In this document: positions 48,944 through 57,897 of the stretch, one piece after another | How positions within the stretch are numbered: the stretch's first letter is position 1 | Layout of the letters: each line of letters starts with the position of its first letter | Translations under genes and position numbers: made by a program | Assembly (NCBI RefSeq): GCF_018860155.1 | Contig: NZ_JAHKNI010000007.1 | Location: 310,001-374,000 of the forward strand | Direction: 5' to 3' | DNA from: Nocardia albiluteola | GTDB lineage: Bacteria > Actinomycetota > Actinomycetes > Mycobacteriales > Mycobacteriaceae | DNA: 64,000 nt | The notes under the pieces: model-generated | Database searches by the model: none | What the model saw: the letters and a program-made list of their open reading frames with translations, nothing else | What the model was told of the DNA's origin: nothing

Positions 48944-51745
48944 GTGGCGGCGACGGTAGACATTTCGGCTCGGGAGGCCGAGGTGCTGGAACTGGTTGGG
49001 GAGCACCTGAGCAATGCCGAGATCGGCGCCCGCCTGTTTATCTCGGTCCGCACGGTGGAGAGCCATGTCTCCTCGTTGCTGCGCAAATTGGAGGTGCCGG
49101 ACCGACGTGCGCTCGCGCAGCGCGCCGCATCGTCTGTTCGTGCGGACCGGTCGCATCCGACGACGCCGGTGCTGCCTGCTCCGCTGACCTCCTTCATCGG
49201 CCGGACTCGGGAGCGGGCCGAGTTGGCCGAATTGCTCGGGCAGCACCGCCAGGTCAGTGCGGTGGGCCCGGGCGGGGTGGGCAAAACCCGGCTGGCATTG
49301 GCGGTCGCGGCCCAACTGGCCGGCGACTATGCCGATGGGGTGTGGTTCGTCGATCTGGTTCCGATCACCAATTCCGAGGTGCGCGCCGTCGCAGGCACCG
49401 CCGCGCTCGCCTTGGGTCTCGGCGAGCAGCCTGGTCGAGGGATCGACGAGTCGGTGTTGGCTGCACTGGCCGATCGGCATGCGCTGGTGGTGTTGGACAA
49501 CTGTGAGCATGTGCGCGCGGGGGTAGCGCCCTTCGTCGAACGGCTACTTGCCGCCTGCCCGGGGGTATCGGTGCTGGCGACCAGTCGGGCCCGGCTTATG
49601 GTGCCGTTCGAACGGATCTATGTCGTGCCGCCGATGTCGCTGGCCGGTGCGGGCGGGTCGGACGCGGTCGATCTGTTCATGGACCGCGCCGCCGCGAGCG
49701 GCTGGCCGCCGAATCACGCGCTGCGAGATCAGGTTGCCGAGTTCTGTGCCCGGCTCGATGGTGTGGCGCTGGCGATTGAGCTGGCCGCCGCCCGCTGGAC
49801 CACACTCGGGCTGGACGGCCTCACCGCCGGTCTCGCCGATCAGCTGCGAATGCTCGCGGGCGGCGCCCGGGAACAAGACCGGCACCGGTCGGTGCGGGCG
49901 GCGCTGGATTGGAGCCACACCCTGCTGGATTCGGCCGACCGCGTCGTGTTGCGTCGGGTGTCGGTGTTCATGAAGTCGTTCTCGGTCGCGGCGGCGGCGG
50001 AGGTCGTCGGGTCCGAAAAGGGAGTCGTCGCCGACGGATTGGCTCGGCTGGTAGAGCAGAGCCTGCTTGCCGCGACCCCGGCGGCGCATGGAATCGAGTA
50101 CCGCGCGCTGGAAACGATTCGCCAGTACGGCGTGGAGCAGCTCGCCAACGCCGGTGAGCTGGACGATATCCGGTCGCGACATTTGCAGTGGTGCCTGCGC
50201 CAGGCCGCCGAGCTGTCCACCGTGCAGGTTGACTGGCGGACTCAATTCGACGCCGTGGCGGATGATTTCCGCGCCGCGCTGGCCTGGGCGGCCGACCGGC
50301 CTGGGCAGCGTGCGGATGCCGCTCGCCTGGCCCAACACCTGGCGCGACTGTTGTTCGGCAGGCACCTCCTCGGCGAATCCCTATGGCGTTACGAGCAAGC
50401 GGCCGGTCTCGTCGATGACCCGGCCGTCGCCAACGCCATGCTGCGCGACGCGGCGGCGGTAGCCGGATGCCAATTGCGCGGCGACGACATGTACCGCTGC
50501 TACCGCGCGGCCGCCGATGCCGCCCGGGCGGCCGGGAACGATGCGGGCGCCGCCCACGACCTGGCGACGGCCGTCGCCACCGCCTACCGGTTCGCCACCA
50601 AATTCGTCCGCGGCCTGGCGCCGGACGAGGCGGACATGCTCATTGCCGAGGCGCGGGAGCTGTCCGGAACGGATCCAGCCGCTCGAGCGGCGGTGGCACT
50701 GGCCGCGGCCGGGCAGACGCTGACCGCGGCCTTCGCGGCCAATGACCCACTGGGCGATGCCGCATCCGAGACGATTGCCGTCGCCGAGCGGGCGGTCGAG
50801 CTCGCGCACCGCACCGGAGATCCGCTCGCCGAATCCGCCGCGCTCGACACCTTGGCGGGCGCGCAGAGTTGGGTGGGTGACACCTTCGCCGCCGCGGCCA
50901 CCGCCCGACGACGGGTAGCGTTGCTGCACAATGTCTCTGCTACCCCGGCAGGCACCCATGAGCTGGTCGAAGCGCTCGGCGAGGCGGTCGAGGCCAGCCT
51001 CGGCACCGGCGATCTGCACGACGCTCGCCGTTGGGCGCAGCAGCTCGCGGATCATCCGCTGCTGGCCGAGGTCGGCCATCGCGCCACGAGCTGGCTGTTA
51101 GTGACCGATGCGTTGCTTGGCAATGTTGCAGCGGTACTCGCGCACAGCGAGCGGTTCCTCGAAGCATGGCGGCGGGCGGGCAGCCCCGATCATTCAGTTC
51201 TCGGTCCGGCGGTGGCGGCGGTCGCGATGGTGCACGGCCTGCGCGGGGATCGCGACGCCTACGTCGCCTGGAGTGCGATTCTGTCTCAGCTTGGTGGCGG
51301 TCCGGAGCGCACGCAAGGCTACGGTGCGGTCTTCAACGCCATGGTCCTGCTGCACGACGGCTATGCGCGCGCCGCGCTGGAGCGGATGGAGCCCGCCCCC
51401 GGCGAGGTCTGGCGTTCGGTCACCTGGATCTGGCTGCACTGGTACGTCGCGCTGCGCGCCGAAGCCGCCGTCCTGGCCGGGCGCGCCGAAGCGGTGGACC
51501 GCCTGGCCGAAGCCCGAATTGTCGTGACGGGCAACCCCATTGCCAGTGCCATCGTGGCACGCGCCGAGGCAGTGCTCGACGGCGACCAGGATCGCGTGCT
51601 TGCCACGGCGGCCGCTTTCGACGCCGCAAGCTGCCGCTACCAGGCCGCCCGGACCCGGGTACTTGCCGGTGCTGCGCAGGCCGTCCGCGGCGCCGCCGAA
51701 CTTGCCGAGATCGGCTGCGCGCCAATGGCTGCTGCGCAACGATAG
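48944..51745 (+). CDS. Large ATPase regulator with N-terminal LuxR helix-turn-helix
   Basis: 933 aa. A LuxR-type helix-turn-helix at the N-terminus (SAREAEVLELVGEHLSNAEIGARLFISVRTVESHVSSLLRKL, about residues 8-53), then an NB-ARC-like ATPase with Walker A GPGGVGKTRLALAVA, Walker B-like HALVVLDNCEHV and ATSRARL, a winged-helix/ARC2-like segment and a long helical, TPR-like C-terminal region from about 390. In canonical LAL regulators the LuxR domain is C-terminal; here it leads. The start is uncertain (GTG 48944 or further upstream). The likely role is ATP-gated control of a nearby operon such as the divergent VOC-DUF1801-DDN set. Confidence 0.82.
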   Translation: MAATVDISAREAEVLELVGEHLSNAEIGARLFISVRTVESHVSSLLRKLEVPDRRALAQRAASSVRADRSHPTTPVLPAPLTSFIGRTRERAELAELLGQHRQVSAVGPGGVGKTRLALAVAAQLAGDYADGVWFVDLVPITNSEVRAVAGTAALALGLGEQPGRGIDESVLAALADRHALVVLDNCEHVRAGVAPFVERLLAACPGVSVLATSRARLMVPFERIYVVPPMSLAGAGGSDAVDLFMDRAAASGWPPNHALRDQVAEFCARLDGVALAIELAAARWTTLGLDGLTAGLADQLRMLAGGAREQDRHRSVRAALDWSHTLLDSADRVVLRRVSVFMKSFSVAAAAEVVGSEKGVVADGLARLVEQSLLAATPAAHGIEYRALETIRQYGVEQLANAGELDDIRSRHLQWCLRQAAELSTVQVDWRTQFDAVADDFRAALAWAADRPGQRADAARLAQHLARLLFGRHLLGESLWRYEQAAGLVDDPAVANAMLRDAAAVAGCQLRGDDMYRCYRAAADAARAAGNDAGAAHDLATAVATAYRFATKFVRGLAPDEADMLIAEARELSGTDPAARAAVALAAAGQTLTAAFAANDPLGDAASETIAVAERAVELAHRTGDPLAESAALDTLAGAQSWVGDTFAAAATARRRVALLHNVSATPAGTHELVEALGEAVEASLGTGDLHDARRWAQQLADHPLLAEVGHRATSWLLVTDALLGNVAAVLAHSERFLEAWRRAGSPDHSVLGPAVAAVAMVHGLRGDRDAYVAWSAILSQLGGGPERTQGYGAVFNAMVLLHDGYARAALERMEPAPGEVWRSVTWIWLHWYVALRAEAAVLAGRAEAVDRLAEARIVVTGNPIASAIVARAEAVLDGDQDRVLATAAAFDAASCRYQAARTRVLAGAAQAVRGAAELAEIGCAPMAAAQR

Positions 51746-51796
51746 GAACCCGCTGCGGGCGATTCGGTGCGCGGGATTCGCATCGGATTCCGGCCG

Positions 51797-52141
51797 TTGC
51801 GGGGGTAGGGCGAGCAGTCCGCTGGCGGTGGTCGGACGACCGCTCGGATCGATGGTCTCGTATGTCAAGCGATAGGTTTCGACGCCGAATCGGACTGCGC
51901 TGGTGTCGAATCTATTGCCTGCCAGTGTGGCCTCGAGGTCGTCGGACGAGTACATGTGCAGATGCTCGGCTTTGACGAGTCGTCCGCGAGTCCCGTCCGG
52001 CGGTGTTGGATGTGCCGACTCCGATGAACGATCGCACCCTGTCGTCAGCGCCGAGGTTCCGAGAACCAATGCGGCACCGACAATTCCCGCGGTCAGTCGG
52101 ATTCTGCGGGCTCGATGAGTGCGATGGGTCTGGGTAGTCAC
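51797..52141 (-). pseudogene. Lipoprotein-type secretory lipase, 3'-truncated
   Basis: Starts MTTQTHRTHRARRIRLTAGI with a lipobox-like ALTTGC at residues 31-36, followed by RFGVETYRLTYETIDPSGRPTTASGLLALP, the first strands of secreted lipase-type alpha/beta hydrolases. Family likeness ends near 51797, where the sequence meets the 3' end of the LuxR/ATPase gene. The catalytic core is missing. Together with 19360-19662 this is the second broken secretory lipase in the window. Confidence 0.55.
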
Positions 52142-52225
52142 TACGCATGTGCGCCGACAACCGACGGGGCGGCGACCTTGGACTGTGCTGCCCCGGCAGG
52201 GGCTGCGAATGTCCGGTGACGCGGG

Positions 52226-53044
52226 TTAAGGGAGTGACCTGAGAAGGGCTGCTCCGAGACGGTTCGCTTCGGCGCAGGGTTCGCCTTCGCCGGTCTGGAC
52301 CCGTGCGTTGCGCACTGTGAGCACGATGCTGCCGAAAGCGGCCGGCGTTCCGGTGTAGCAACCCAGCTTGTTGGTGTCCTGCGCCGCGCGAAACACGACC
52401 ACATCTCGGCCGTAGTACTGAGTCCTGTGCACGTCGTTGTACCTACCGGAGGCGAGCTGATCGTCCAGGGTGTTATTGGAGGCGGTGACGACCAGTTCGT
52501 AGGACTGATCGGCGGATTGCCACTTGCAGATGCGCGCGGCCGGGTTCCCGGCGTCGGCCACACGGCTCTTGGAGGACGTGTTCACACCCGCCGCGCTGAG
52601 CGCGGATTCCGACAGCGAGCATGCGTCCCACACGGATTCGGTGGCGGGGGCCGTTGTGGTGGAAGGGTTTCCAACTGCGGTGGTGGGGGGTGCGGTGTTC
52701 GCGGTCGTGGTGGCGGTAAGGGTCGCCGAGACAGGTCCACTCGGGCTCGGCGAGCTGTTCACCGCCGTGCCGCAAGCTGCGAGCAGCATCGCGGCTCCAC
52801 ATGCTATTGACGCGAGACGGCTCCCGGGCGCGCCCCAACTCCCCTTCGAGAGTTGACGAACCGTCCACGTTTTCGGACTTATGGTCTGTTCGTTGGATGA
52901 TCCTCCAACTCCGGTAGCTGAGCTAACTGCCCCCGATTGTTGGGGGTGTGCTCGGGGCAGCGAGGTGATCGCTTTCCGCCCGCACGCGAACGGTGTAGGC
53001 CGGGTGGCTGAGCCGTGCCGATTCCTGTCGGTGCCTGCTGGCAA
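52226..53044 (-). CDS. DUF3558-like lipoprotein
   Basis: A lipobox AMLLAACG is followed by a Thr/Ser/Pro-rich linker and a domain with SVWDACSLSESALSAAGVN, ARICKWQSADQSYELVVTAS and GCYTGTPAAFGSIVLTVRNA, the Cys-containing pattern of actinobacterial DUF3558 lipoproteins. It would be anchored on the outer face of the membrane. The start is doubtful: the only clear start codon, TTG 53044, leaves about 85 residues before the lipobox, far too many. A non-standard start near 52860 or a damaged N-terminus is likely. Confidence 0.68.
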   Translation of the reverse strand: MPAGTDRNRHGSATRPTPFACGRKAITSLPRAHPQQSGAVSSATGVGGSSNEQTISPKTWTVRQLSKGSWGAPGSRLASIACGAAMLLAACGTAVNSSPSPSGPVSATLTATTTANTAPPTTAVGNPSTTTAPATESVWDACSLSESALSAAGVNTSSKSRVADAGNPAARICKWQSADQSYELVVTASNNTLDDQLASGRYNDVHRTQYYGRDVVVFRAAQDTNKLGCYTGTPAAFGSIVLTVRNARVQTGEGEPCAEANRLGAALLRSLP

Positions 53045-53143
53045 GAGTAAATCCTTTCCGTGGCAATCGTTTCCCTGGACGGGTACCGGTGTCGGCGGCG
53101 GAACGACTCGGGTGTTCGGTGGCCGATCGGACCTCCAGCCAGG

Positions 53144-53365
53144 TCAGTGCGGAAGCCCGTTGGGGAAGCAGACAGGACGCCAGATAGTTCCGCAGGCAAG
53201 GTTGTTCAGATCGGCCGAACCACTGGCAATTCCGCTGTTTGCGTTCACCTGCGACTCGCTCGCCTGGGGTCTGATCGGTGTCTCGGCCTGCGCGGGAGCG
53301 ACGGACATCAGAACGGCACCGGTCAATAGCGCAGCAGGGACGACGACGCGATTTACTCGAAACAT
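53144..53365 (-). CDS. Small secreted two-Cys protein A
   Basis: 73 aa. Signal peptide MFRVNRVVVPAALLTGAVLM ending in VAPAQA, then a mature part of about 46 residues ending GIASGSADLNNLACGTIWRP and VCFPNG. Two Cys could form a disulfide hairpin. No known family; its C-terminal plan matches the next small gene. Confidence 0.6.
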   Translation of the reverse strand: MFRVNRVVVPAALLTGAVLMSVAPAQAETPIRPQASESQVNANSGIASGSADLNNLACGTIWRPVCFPNGLPH

Positions 53366-53538
53366 TTCAGCCCATTTTCTCACGTTGGATCCGGTCAAGG
53401 AGATGGCCTTGATGACCGTATCGAAAGGGCCGCCCTGTCCGTTAACGCATCCAAACGTCTTGCGTCGCAGTCGAATCGGTCTGCCGTCAGGTGGGTTTGG
53501 ATGAGCTACCCGATTACCGAGTTCTGGAGCCGGTTCGG

Positions 53539-53715
53539 TCAGCAGACTCCGGGCACTTCACCGTGCAGGAGGATTTGAATGAAGCAGTCCAGATTCGCGC
53601 TGCCGGTACTCAGACCCGGCGCGGGAGTCGCGTTTGCCTCAGAGGCATTCACCATTGCCGCGAGCATGAGAGTCGCGGCCGCCACGGAAACAACCGCCTT
53701 GCGTTTGATGCCCAC
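53539..53715 (-). CDS. Small secreted two-Cys protein B
   Basis: 58 aa from GTG 53715, with an ideal AAGGAG site 6 bases upstream. Signal peptide over residues 1-29 (KRKAVVSVAAATLMLAAMVNA and SEANA), then a mature peptide of about 29 residues, TPAPGLSTGSANLDCFIQIL and HGEVPGVC. The GSANL-x-C-x(n)-C ending parallels protein A. Function unknown; a secreted signal, surface or antimicrobial peptide is possible. Confidence 0.6.
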   Translation of the reverse strand: MGIKRKAVVSVAAATLMLAAMVNASEANATPAPGLSTGSANLDCFIQILLHGEVPGVC

Positions 53716-53965
53716 ACTGATCTCCTTGTCCTCGTGCCGAGTCTCGGCGTCCTGTGACATGGCGCGATCGGTCCGCTGCGGCCGATTCGGGCACGCTCGA
53801 CTCCGCGTATGCCTCATTCCACATGGAAGACTCTCACATGCAAACATCGACTATTCCTATAGTTGGGAAGTGCAGGTCGCACGCCCCTTCCAGTTGGTTC
53901 CGTTCGACGGGTCGGATCGAGATTGCGCGAGCTCCTCCCTCCGCTTTTCACCTAGGAAGACGGCG

Positions 53966-54571
53966 CTACAGCCAGCCAGCGTCGGTGGCACGGCGTACGG
54001 CGTCGACGCGGTTGCGCGCTTGCAGTTTGGCCACCGCGGCGGCCAGATAATTGCGCACGGTGCCGTACGACAGGTGCAGGCCTGTGGCGATCTCCTTGGG
54101 ATCCGCGCCGGCCGCGTAACGGCGCAACACATCCACCTCCCGCTCGGACAGGGGGCTGTCCGCGGTGCGCAATGCGGTGAAGGCCAGGCTTGGGGCCAGG
54201 ACCACACCACCGGCGGCGACGGTGCGCACCGCCTGCAGTAGCTCCCGGCGCGGGCTGTCCTTGAGCACGAAGCCGGCGGCGCCGATCTCGGTGGCACGCT
54301 TGACGTATCCGGGGCTGTCCAGCGCGGTCAGGATCAGGACCCGGCAGTCCGGGCAACGGTCACGCAGCCCGATCGTGGCGGTCAGCCCGTCCTGGCCGGG
54401 CAGGTCGATATCCAGGATGGCGACGTCTGCACGCTCCGCGATTGCTGTGGCCACGATCGACTCGCCGCGATCAAGTGCGGCCACGACCTCGACGTCGTCC
54501 TCCAATTCCAGTGTCGCTACGAGGGTCTCGCGCAGCAGACGCATATCCTCGGCCACCAGAACTCTGATCAT
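53966..54571 (-). CDS. NarL/FixJ-type response regulator
   Basis: 201 aa. Receiver domain with acidic pair in VAEDM (Asp9), phosphoacceptor Asp54 in AILDIDLPG and Lys in VLKDS; C-terminal LuxR helix-turn-helix (LSEREVDVLRRYAAGADPKEIATGLHLSYGTVRNYLAAAVAKL). ATG 54571 is chosen over 54577 because GAGGAG then has a normal 7-base spacing. It is divergent from the kinase gene, 74 bases apart, and forms a two-component system with it. Confidence 0.9.
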   Translation of the reverse strand: MIRVLVAEDMRLLRETLVATLELEDDVEVVAALDRGESIVATAIAERADVAILDIDLPGQDGLTATIGLRDRCPDCRVLILTALDSPGYVKRATEIGAAGFVLKDSPRRELLQAVRTVAAGGVVLAPSLAFTALRTADSPLSEREVDVLRRYAAGADPKEIATGLHLSYGTVRNYLAAAVAKLQARNRVDAVRRATDAGWL

Positions 54572-54645
54572 GGTCATGCTCCTCACCGCAGGTCAGGCCG
54601 CAGTGCGCTTGCCTCGACGGCCCTTCCTGATATGCAATCATCGGC

Positions 54646-56373
54646 GTGTCTGTTTTGCCCCGCTTCACCGGGTATCTGTTCTTGGTTCTGTTCACGGTTT
54701 CGGTGTCACTGAGCGGAGCAGGTGCGGTACCGGTGATTTGCTGTGTGGCGCAAGTCGGCCTGCTCGTGTTGGCGCACCGTCGGCCTGGCAGCCGGGCGTG
54801 GGTACCGCCGGTCCAACTGCTGGTCACCTGCCTGTCGCTCGCCATACCGACCGGGGGCACGGCGAAGCTGGCCTGCCTGCTGGCGGCCACGATCCTGGTC
54901 TGCCTGCCCAGGCGGTGGGCCCGGATCGGATTCCTGCTGGTCGTCCTCTGTTCCGGCGGCGTGCACGGTGGCTGGCACGGTCACCTCACCGCCGCCGTGA
55001 CCACGGCGGCGATCGGCCTGGTGGTCTATGTGCTGCTCCGCCTACCGGTGCTGACCGATCGACTGGCATCGAGCCGGCACGAACTCGCCGAACTGACGTT
55101 GACCCGGGAGCGCCTGGAGACGACGCAACGGCTGCGTGCGGCGCTGGGCGGTCGGCTCACGAACGTGATCGACCTGCTGCAGCGTGCCCGCGCAGCGGCC
55201 GGGACAGACCCGCAGCGCGCGCGGGACGCCGTCGGCACGGCCGGCGGCGCCACCCGGGAGATCATCGACACCGTCCGGCAGACGGCGAACCTACATCGCA
55301 CTCTCACCAGGTTGCCCGTGGACGAGACGTTGATTTCGCGGGCGGTACCGCAGCTCACGCTGCTCGCACTGGTCGTCGGTCTGGCCGGGTGGACGGCGAT
55401 CGAAACCCTGGAGATCGGGCGACCCTACTGGGTGACCACGCTCGGCGGCACGACGATGGAGGTGTTGCTGCTGGCCCAGCTGTGGCGGCCGCGGTGGGCC
55501 ATCCGGCTGCTGCTGGCGCAGGCGGCGCTCGCGCTGGTGCCTTTGCCGTGGCTGGGGGCCTGGTCCGTCTGGCTGATGCTGCTGTCGGTGTCGACGCTGC
55601 TGGCGTTGCCCGGTGCGCCTGCGGTGCTCGTCGTGGTCGGCCTGTTCACGCTGCGGGCCGCCTACTCGGTGCCGACCCCCGGGCTGCCCGGCCACGGTGC
55701 CTGGCTCGTGCCGGCCGCCGAGGCCACGCTCGTGTTGTTCGGGCTCGCCCGGTTCCGCCAGCTCTCGATCCAGCTGAACGAGGCTCGCGCGGCGCTGGTG
55801 CGGATCACCGTGCAGGTCGAGCGCCTTCGCATCGCGCGTGACATCCACGATCTGCTGGGCCTGACACTGTCGGTGCTGGCATTGAAGTGCGACCTCGTCG
55901 GCGAACTGGTGACCCGGAGCCCGGACCGGGCGGCGGCGGAGATCGACCAGGCGCTGCGAATCGCCATCAATGCCCGGACCGAGGCGATCGCGCTGGTGGA
56001 CGACACCACCGCCCGCTCGTTACGTCACGAACTGCAGCTGGCCCGACAGGCACTCGCCGCCGCCTGCAGCGACGTCGACGTGGCCTACGACGAGGACCTG
56101 CCTGAGCGGGCGGGTGCGGTGCTCGCGCCGGTGGTGCGGGAAGCGGTCACCAATGTGCTCCGGCACAGCATGGCCACCCGGGTGGCCATCGAATGCCAGC
56201 AGCGAAACGGCCGGCTGCGCCTGAAGATTCACAACAACGGCGCCACCGGCGTGCGCGGTGGCGACGGGCAGGGGCTGCGCAATATGCGCGCGCGGGTGAC
56301 CGACGCGGGCGGGTCCTTCGCTGCCTCGGCCGCCGGCGAGGAGTTCCTGCTCACGGCATGCATTCCGTGCTGA
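54646..56373 (+). CDS. NarL-type sensor histidine kinase with duplicated sensor/DHp half
   Basis: 575 aa, GTG start. The active half is standard: membrane helices (about 235-365), DHp box with phosphoacceptor His401 in RIARDIHDLLGLTLSV, and a HATPase_c domain with EAVTNVLRHS and GQGLRNMRAR. The N-terminal half repeats this plan: membrane helices at 10-132, then ERLETTQRLRAALGGRLTNVI, which aligns with the DHp box but has Arg164 where His401 should be and no ATPase domain after it. Likely a duplicated, inactive module used for sensing or dimerisation. Pairs with the divergent response regulator. Confidence 0.88.
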   Translation: MSVLPRFTGYLFLVLFTVSVSLSGAGAVPVICCVAQVGLLVLAHRRPGSRAWVPPVQLLVTCLSLAIPTGGTAKLACLLAATILVCLPRRWARIGFLLVVLCSGGVHGGWHGHLTAAVTTAAIGLVVYVLLRLPVLTDRLASSRHELAELTLTRERLETTQRLRAALGGRLTNVIDLLQRARAAAGTDPQRARDAVGTAGGATREIIDTVRQTANLHRTLTRLPVDETLISRAVPQLTLLALVVGLAGWTAIETLEIGRPYWVTTLGGTTMEVLLLAQLWRPRWAIRLLLAQAALALVPLPWLGAWSVWLMLLSVSTLLALPGAPAVLVVVGLFTLRAAYSVPTPGLPGHGAWLVPAAEATLVLFGLARFRQLSIQLNEARAALVRITVQVERLRIARDIHDLLGLTLSVLALKCDLVGELVTRSPDRAAAEIDQALRIAINARTEAIALVDDTTARSLRHELQLARQALAAACSDVDVAYDEDLPERAGAVLAPVVREAVTNVLRHSMATRVAIECQQRNGRLRLKIHNNGATGVRGGDGQGLRNMRARVTDAGGSFAASAAGEEFLLTACIPC

Positions 56374-56527
56374 TATCGCCGAGCTGACATCGCCGACATG
56401 CAGAATGCACGGTGCGGACCTGTATACCGCACACGCGGCCGGTGCCCGGGGCACTACTGACGGCGGCGCTCGGATGTGAGGCTTTTCGTTGTCACCAAGA
56501 CCACGAAAGTCACGAAGGAGCTACGTC

Positions 56528-56818
56528 ATGGCCGTGCTGAGAGTGCACCGCTACCGCGTCGCCGACGGCGATCTCGACACTCTGCTCACGCAGCGTGCCA
56601 CATTGATCGACGGAATCCGCAAGGCCGTACCGGGATTGACCCAGACCCGCCTCACGCGACTGGAGGACGGCAGCTACACCGATACCTGGTGCTGGGAATC
56701 GGCCGAGCAGATGCTCACCGCGCTCGGTGCGTCCCAGGGCCTTCCGCTCACCGCTGCGGCGATGGCGCTGACCGCGGACGCGACCGTCCAAAACGGCGAA
56801 ATCGTCGACGAGCGCTAG
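56528..56818 (+). CDS. Small antibiotic-biosynthesis-monooxygenase-like protein
   Basis: 96 aa, ATG 56528 with GAAGGAG 7 bases upstream. MAVLRVHRYRVADGDLDTLL, RATLIDGIRKAVPGL and TRLEDGSYTDTWCWESAEQM fit the ferredoxin-like dimeric alpha/beta barrel of ABM/DabB-type proteins. No metal-binding motif is visible. It lies 20 bases before the DoxX gene in the same direction, so the pair is likely one operon, perhaps controlled by the two-component system upstream. Confidence 0.6.
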   Translation: MAVLRVHRYRVADGDLDTLLTQRATLIDGIRKAVPGLTQTRLTRLEDGSYTDTWCWESAEQMLTALGASQGLPLTAAAMALTADATVQNGEIVDER

Positions 56819-56838
56819 TATTTCAGAAAGAGTCAGCA

Positions 56839-57186
56839 ATGAATATCGCATATCACATCGTCGGTGTCGTCGCCGCCCTCTGGGTCGGCTTCTCCGGCTA
56901 TTCGCTGTTCGCGCAGAAAAAATTCGTCGCCGATCCACTCGTCGAATACGGTGTGCCAAAGTCCTGGTGGAACTGGCTGGCACTGGCCAAATCCGCAGGG
57001 GCACTGGGCCTGTTCGTCGGATTCTTCGTCCCCGCCCTCGGGATCGCGGCCGCCGCGGGGCTGATCCTGTACTTCCTCGGTGCGGCCGCCACCACGCTCC
57101 GCGCGCATTCCTACAACACCACGGTGTACCCCGTGCTGTATCTGGTCCCCGTCGTCGCCACCCTCGCCCTGCAGATGACCCGGTAG
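56839..57186 (+). CDS. DoxX-like membrane protein
   Basis: 115 aa with four predicted helices. FSGYSLFAQKKFVADPLVEYGVPKSWWNWLALAKSAGALGLFVGFFVPALG is the DoxX-like (DoxX_2) pattern. Cotranscribed with the ABM-like gene. A role in redox or membrane defence is the family's general association only. Confidence 0.75.
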   Translation: MNIAYHIVGVVAALWVGFSGYSLFAQKKFVADPLVEYGVPKSWWNWLALAKSAGALGLFVGFFVPALGIAAAAGLILYFLGAAATTLRAHSYNTTVYPVLYLVPVVATLALQMTR

Positions 57187-57350
57187 GCGAATGCGGCCGG
57201 GCCGTCGGCGAACGTCGATACGCCGGCCGCATACCGCGGACGCACAGCGGACCCGTTGATGCGCTACCGAAGCTGTTCGCGCCCCGTACCTGAACCCGTC
57301 GAGGTGAATCATGCCCGTCCCCAGCGATTCCGCGGCCGCCGGCCACCTGG

Positions 57351-57512
57351 ATGCGATACGCCGGCAAGCCCGGCACGGGCTCGCTGCTGCGGCCCGATCC
57401 ACCCGAGCAGGTGGCCGCGCTCGCACAGGAGGCCCACGCGGCCGAGCTGGCCCGGCTCGAGGCACTCCGATCGCATCAGGTGCGAACCTCCATCGTGGAG
57501 CCGACCCGATGA
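57351..57512 (+). CDS. Small hypothetical protein, 53 aa
   Basis: ATG 57351 opens a frame MRYAGKPGTGSLLRPDPPEQ followed by a helical, Ala/Glu-rich segment (AALAQEAHAAELARLEAL) and the stop at 57510, whose TGA overlaps the ATG of the next small gene. Coding-like composition and the coupling argue that it is real. No family recognised. Confidence 0.5.
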   Translation: MRYAGKPGTGSLLRPDPPEQVAALAQEAHAAELARLEALRSHQVRTSIVEPTR

Positions 57513-57760
57513 TGCTTCGGCCGCACCGGCGCGCACGCCACAAACACCCGACTGGGGACTACGGCCTGCTGACCGCCGCCGCGACCGTGACCAGCGACGA
57601 GTCCGCCCGCACGGTCTGCCACCTACTCGGCGCCAATGGCGTACGGGCTACCTCGGGCCCCACCGCCGACGCAACCCCATGGGGTGGCCGGATTCTCGTC
57701 CTCGTCTTCCCCGAGGACGCACCACGCGCCTACCAGGTGCTTTGCAGGCACGTGAGCTGA
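57509..57760 (+). CDS. Small hypothetical protein, 83 aa
   Basis: ATG 57509 overlaps the preceding stop (ATGA). The product has a basic N-terminus, then GDYGLLTAAATVTSDESARTVCHLLGANGVRATSG and GGRILVLVFPEDAPRAYQVLC, an alternating beta-alpha-beta plan like the small DUF2007-type signal-transducing proteins. The assignment is by shape only. It forms a two-gene unit with the 53-aa ORF. Confidence 0.5.
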   Translation: MMLRPHRRARHKHPTGDYGLLTAAATVTSDESARTVCHLLGANGVRATSGPTADATPWGGRILVLVFPEDAPRAYQVLCRHVS

Positions 57761-57897
57761 ATTACCCGGCAGCAGACGGCACCCGCACATTCGGGCGCCG
57801 AAATGAACGTTCCGCGGTGAGGGGCCACCAGGGTTGTTACACGCCATGCGGGTCGATGTGTTGCCACCGCATCACCGCCGCAGCATCGTCACCGTGC

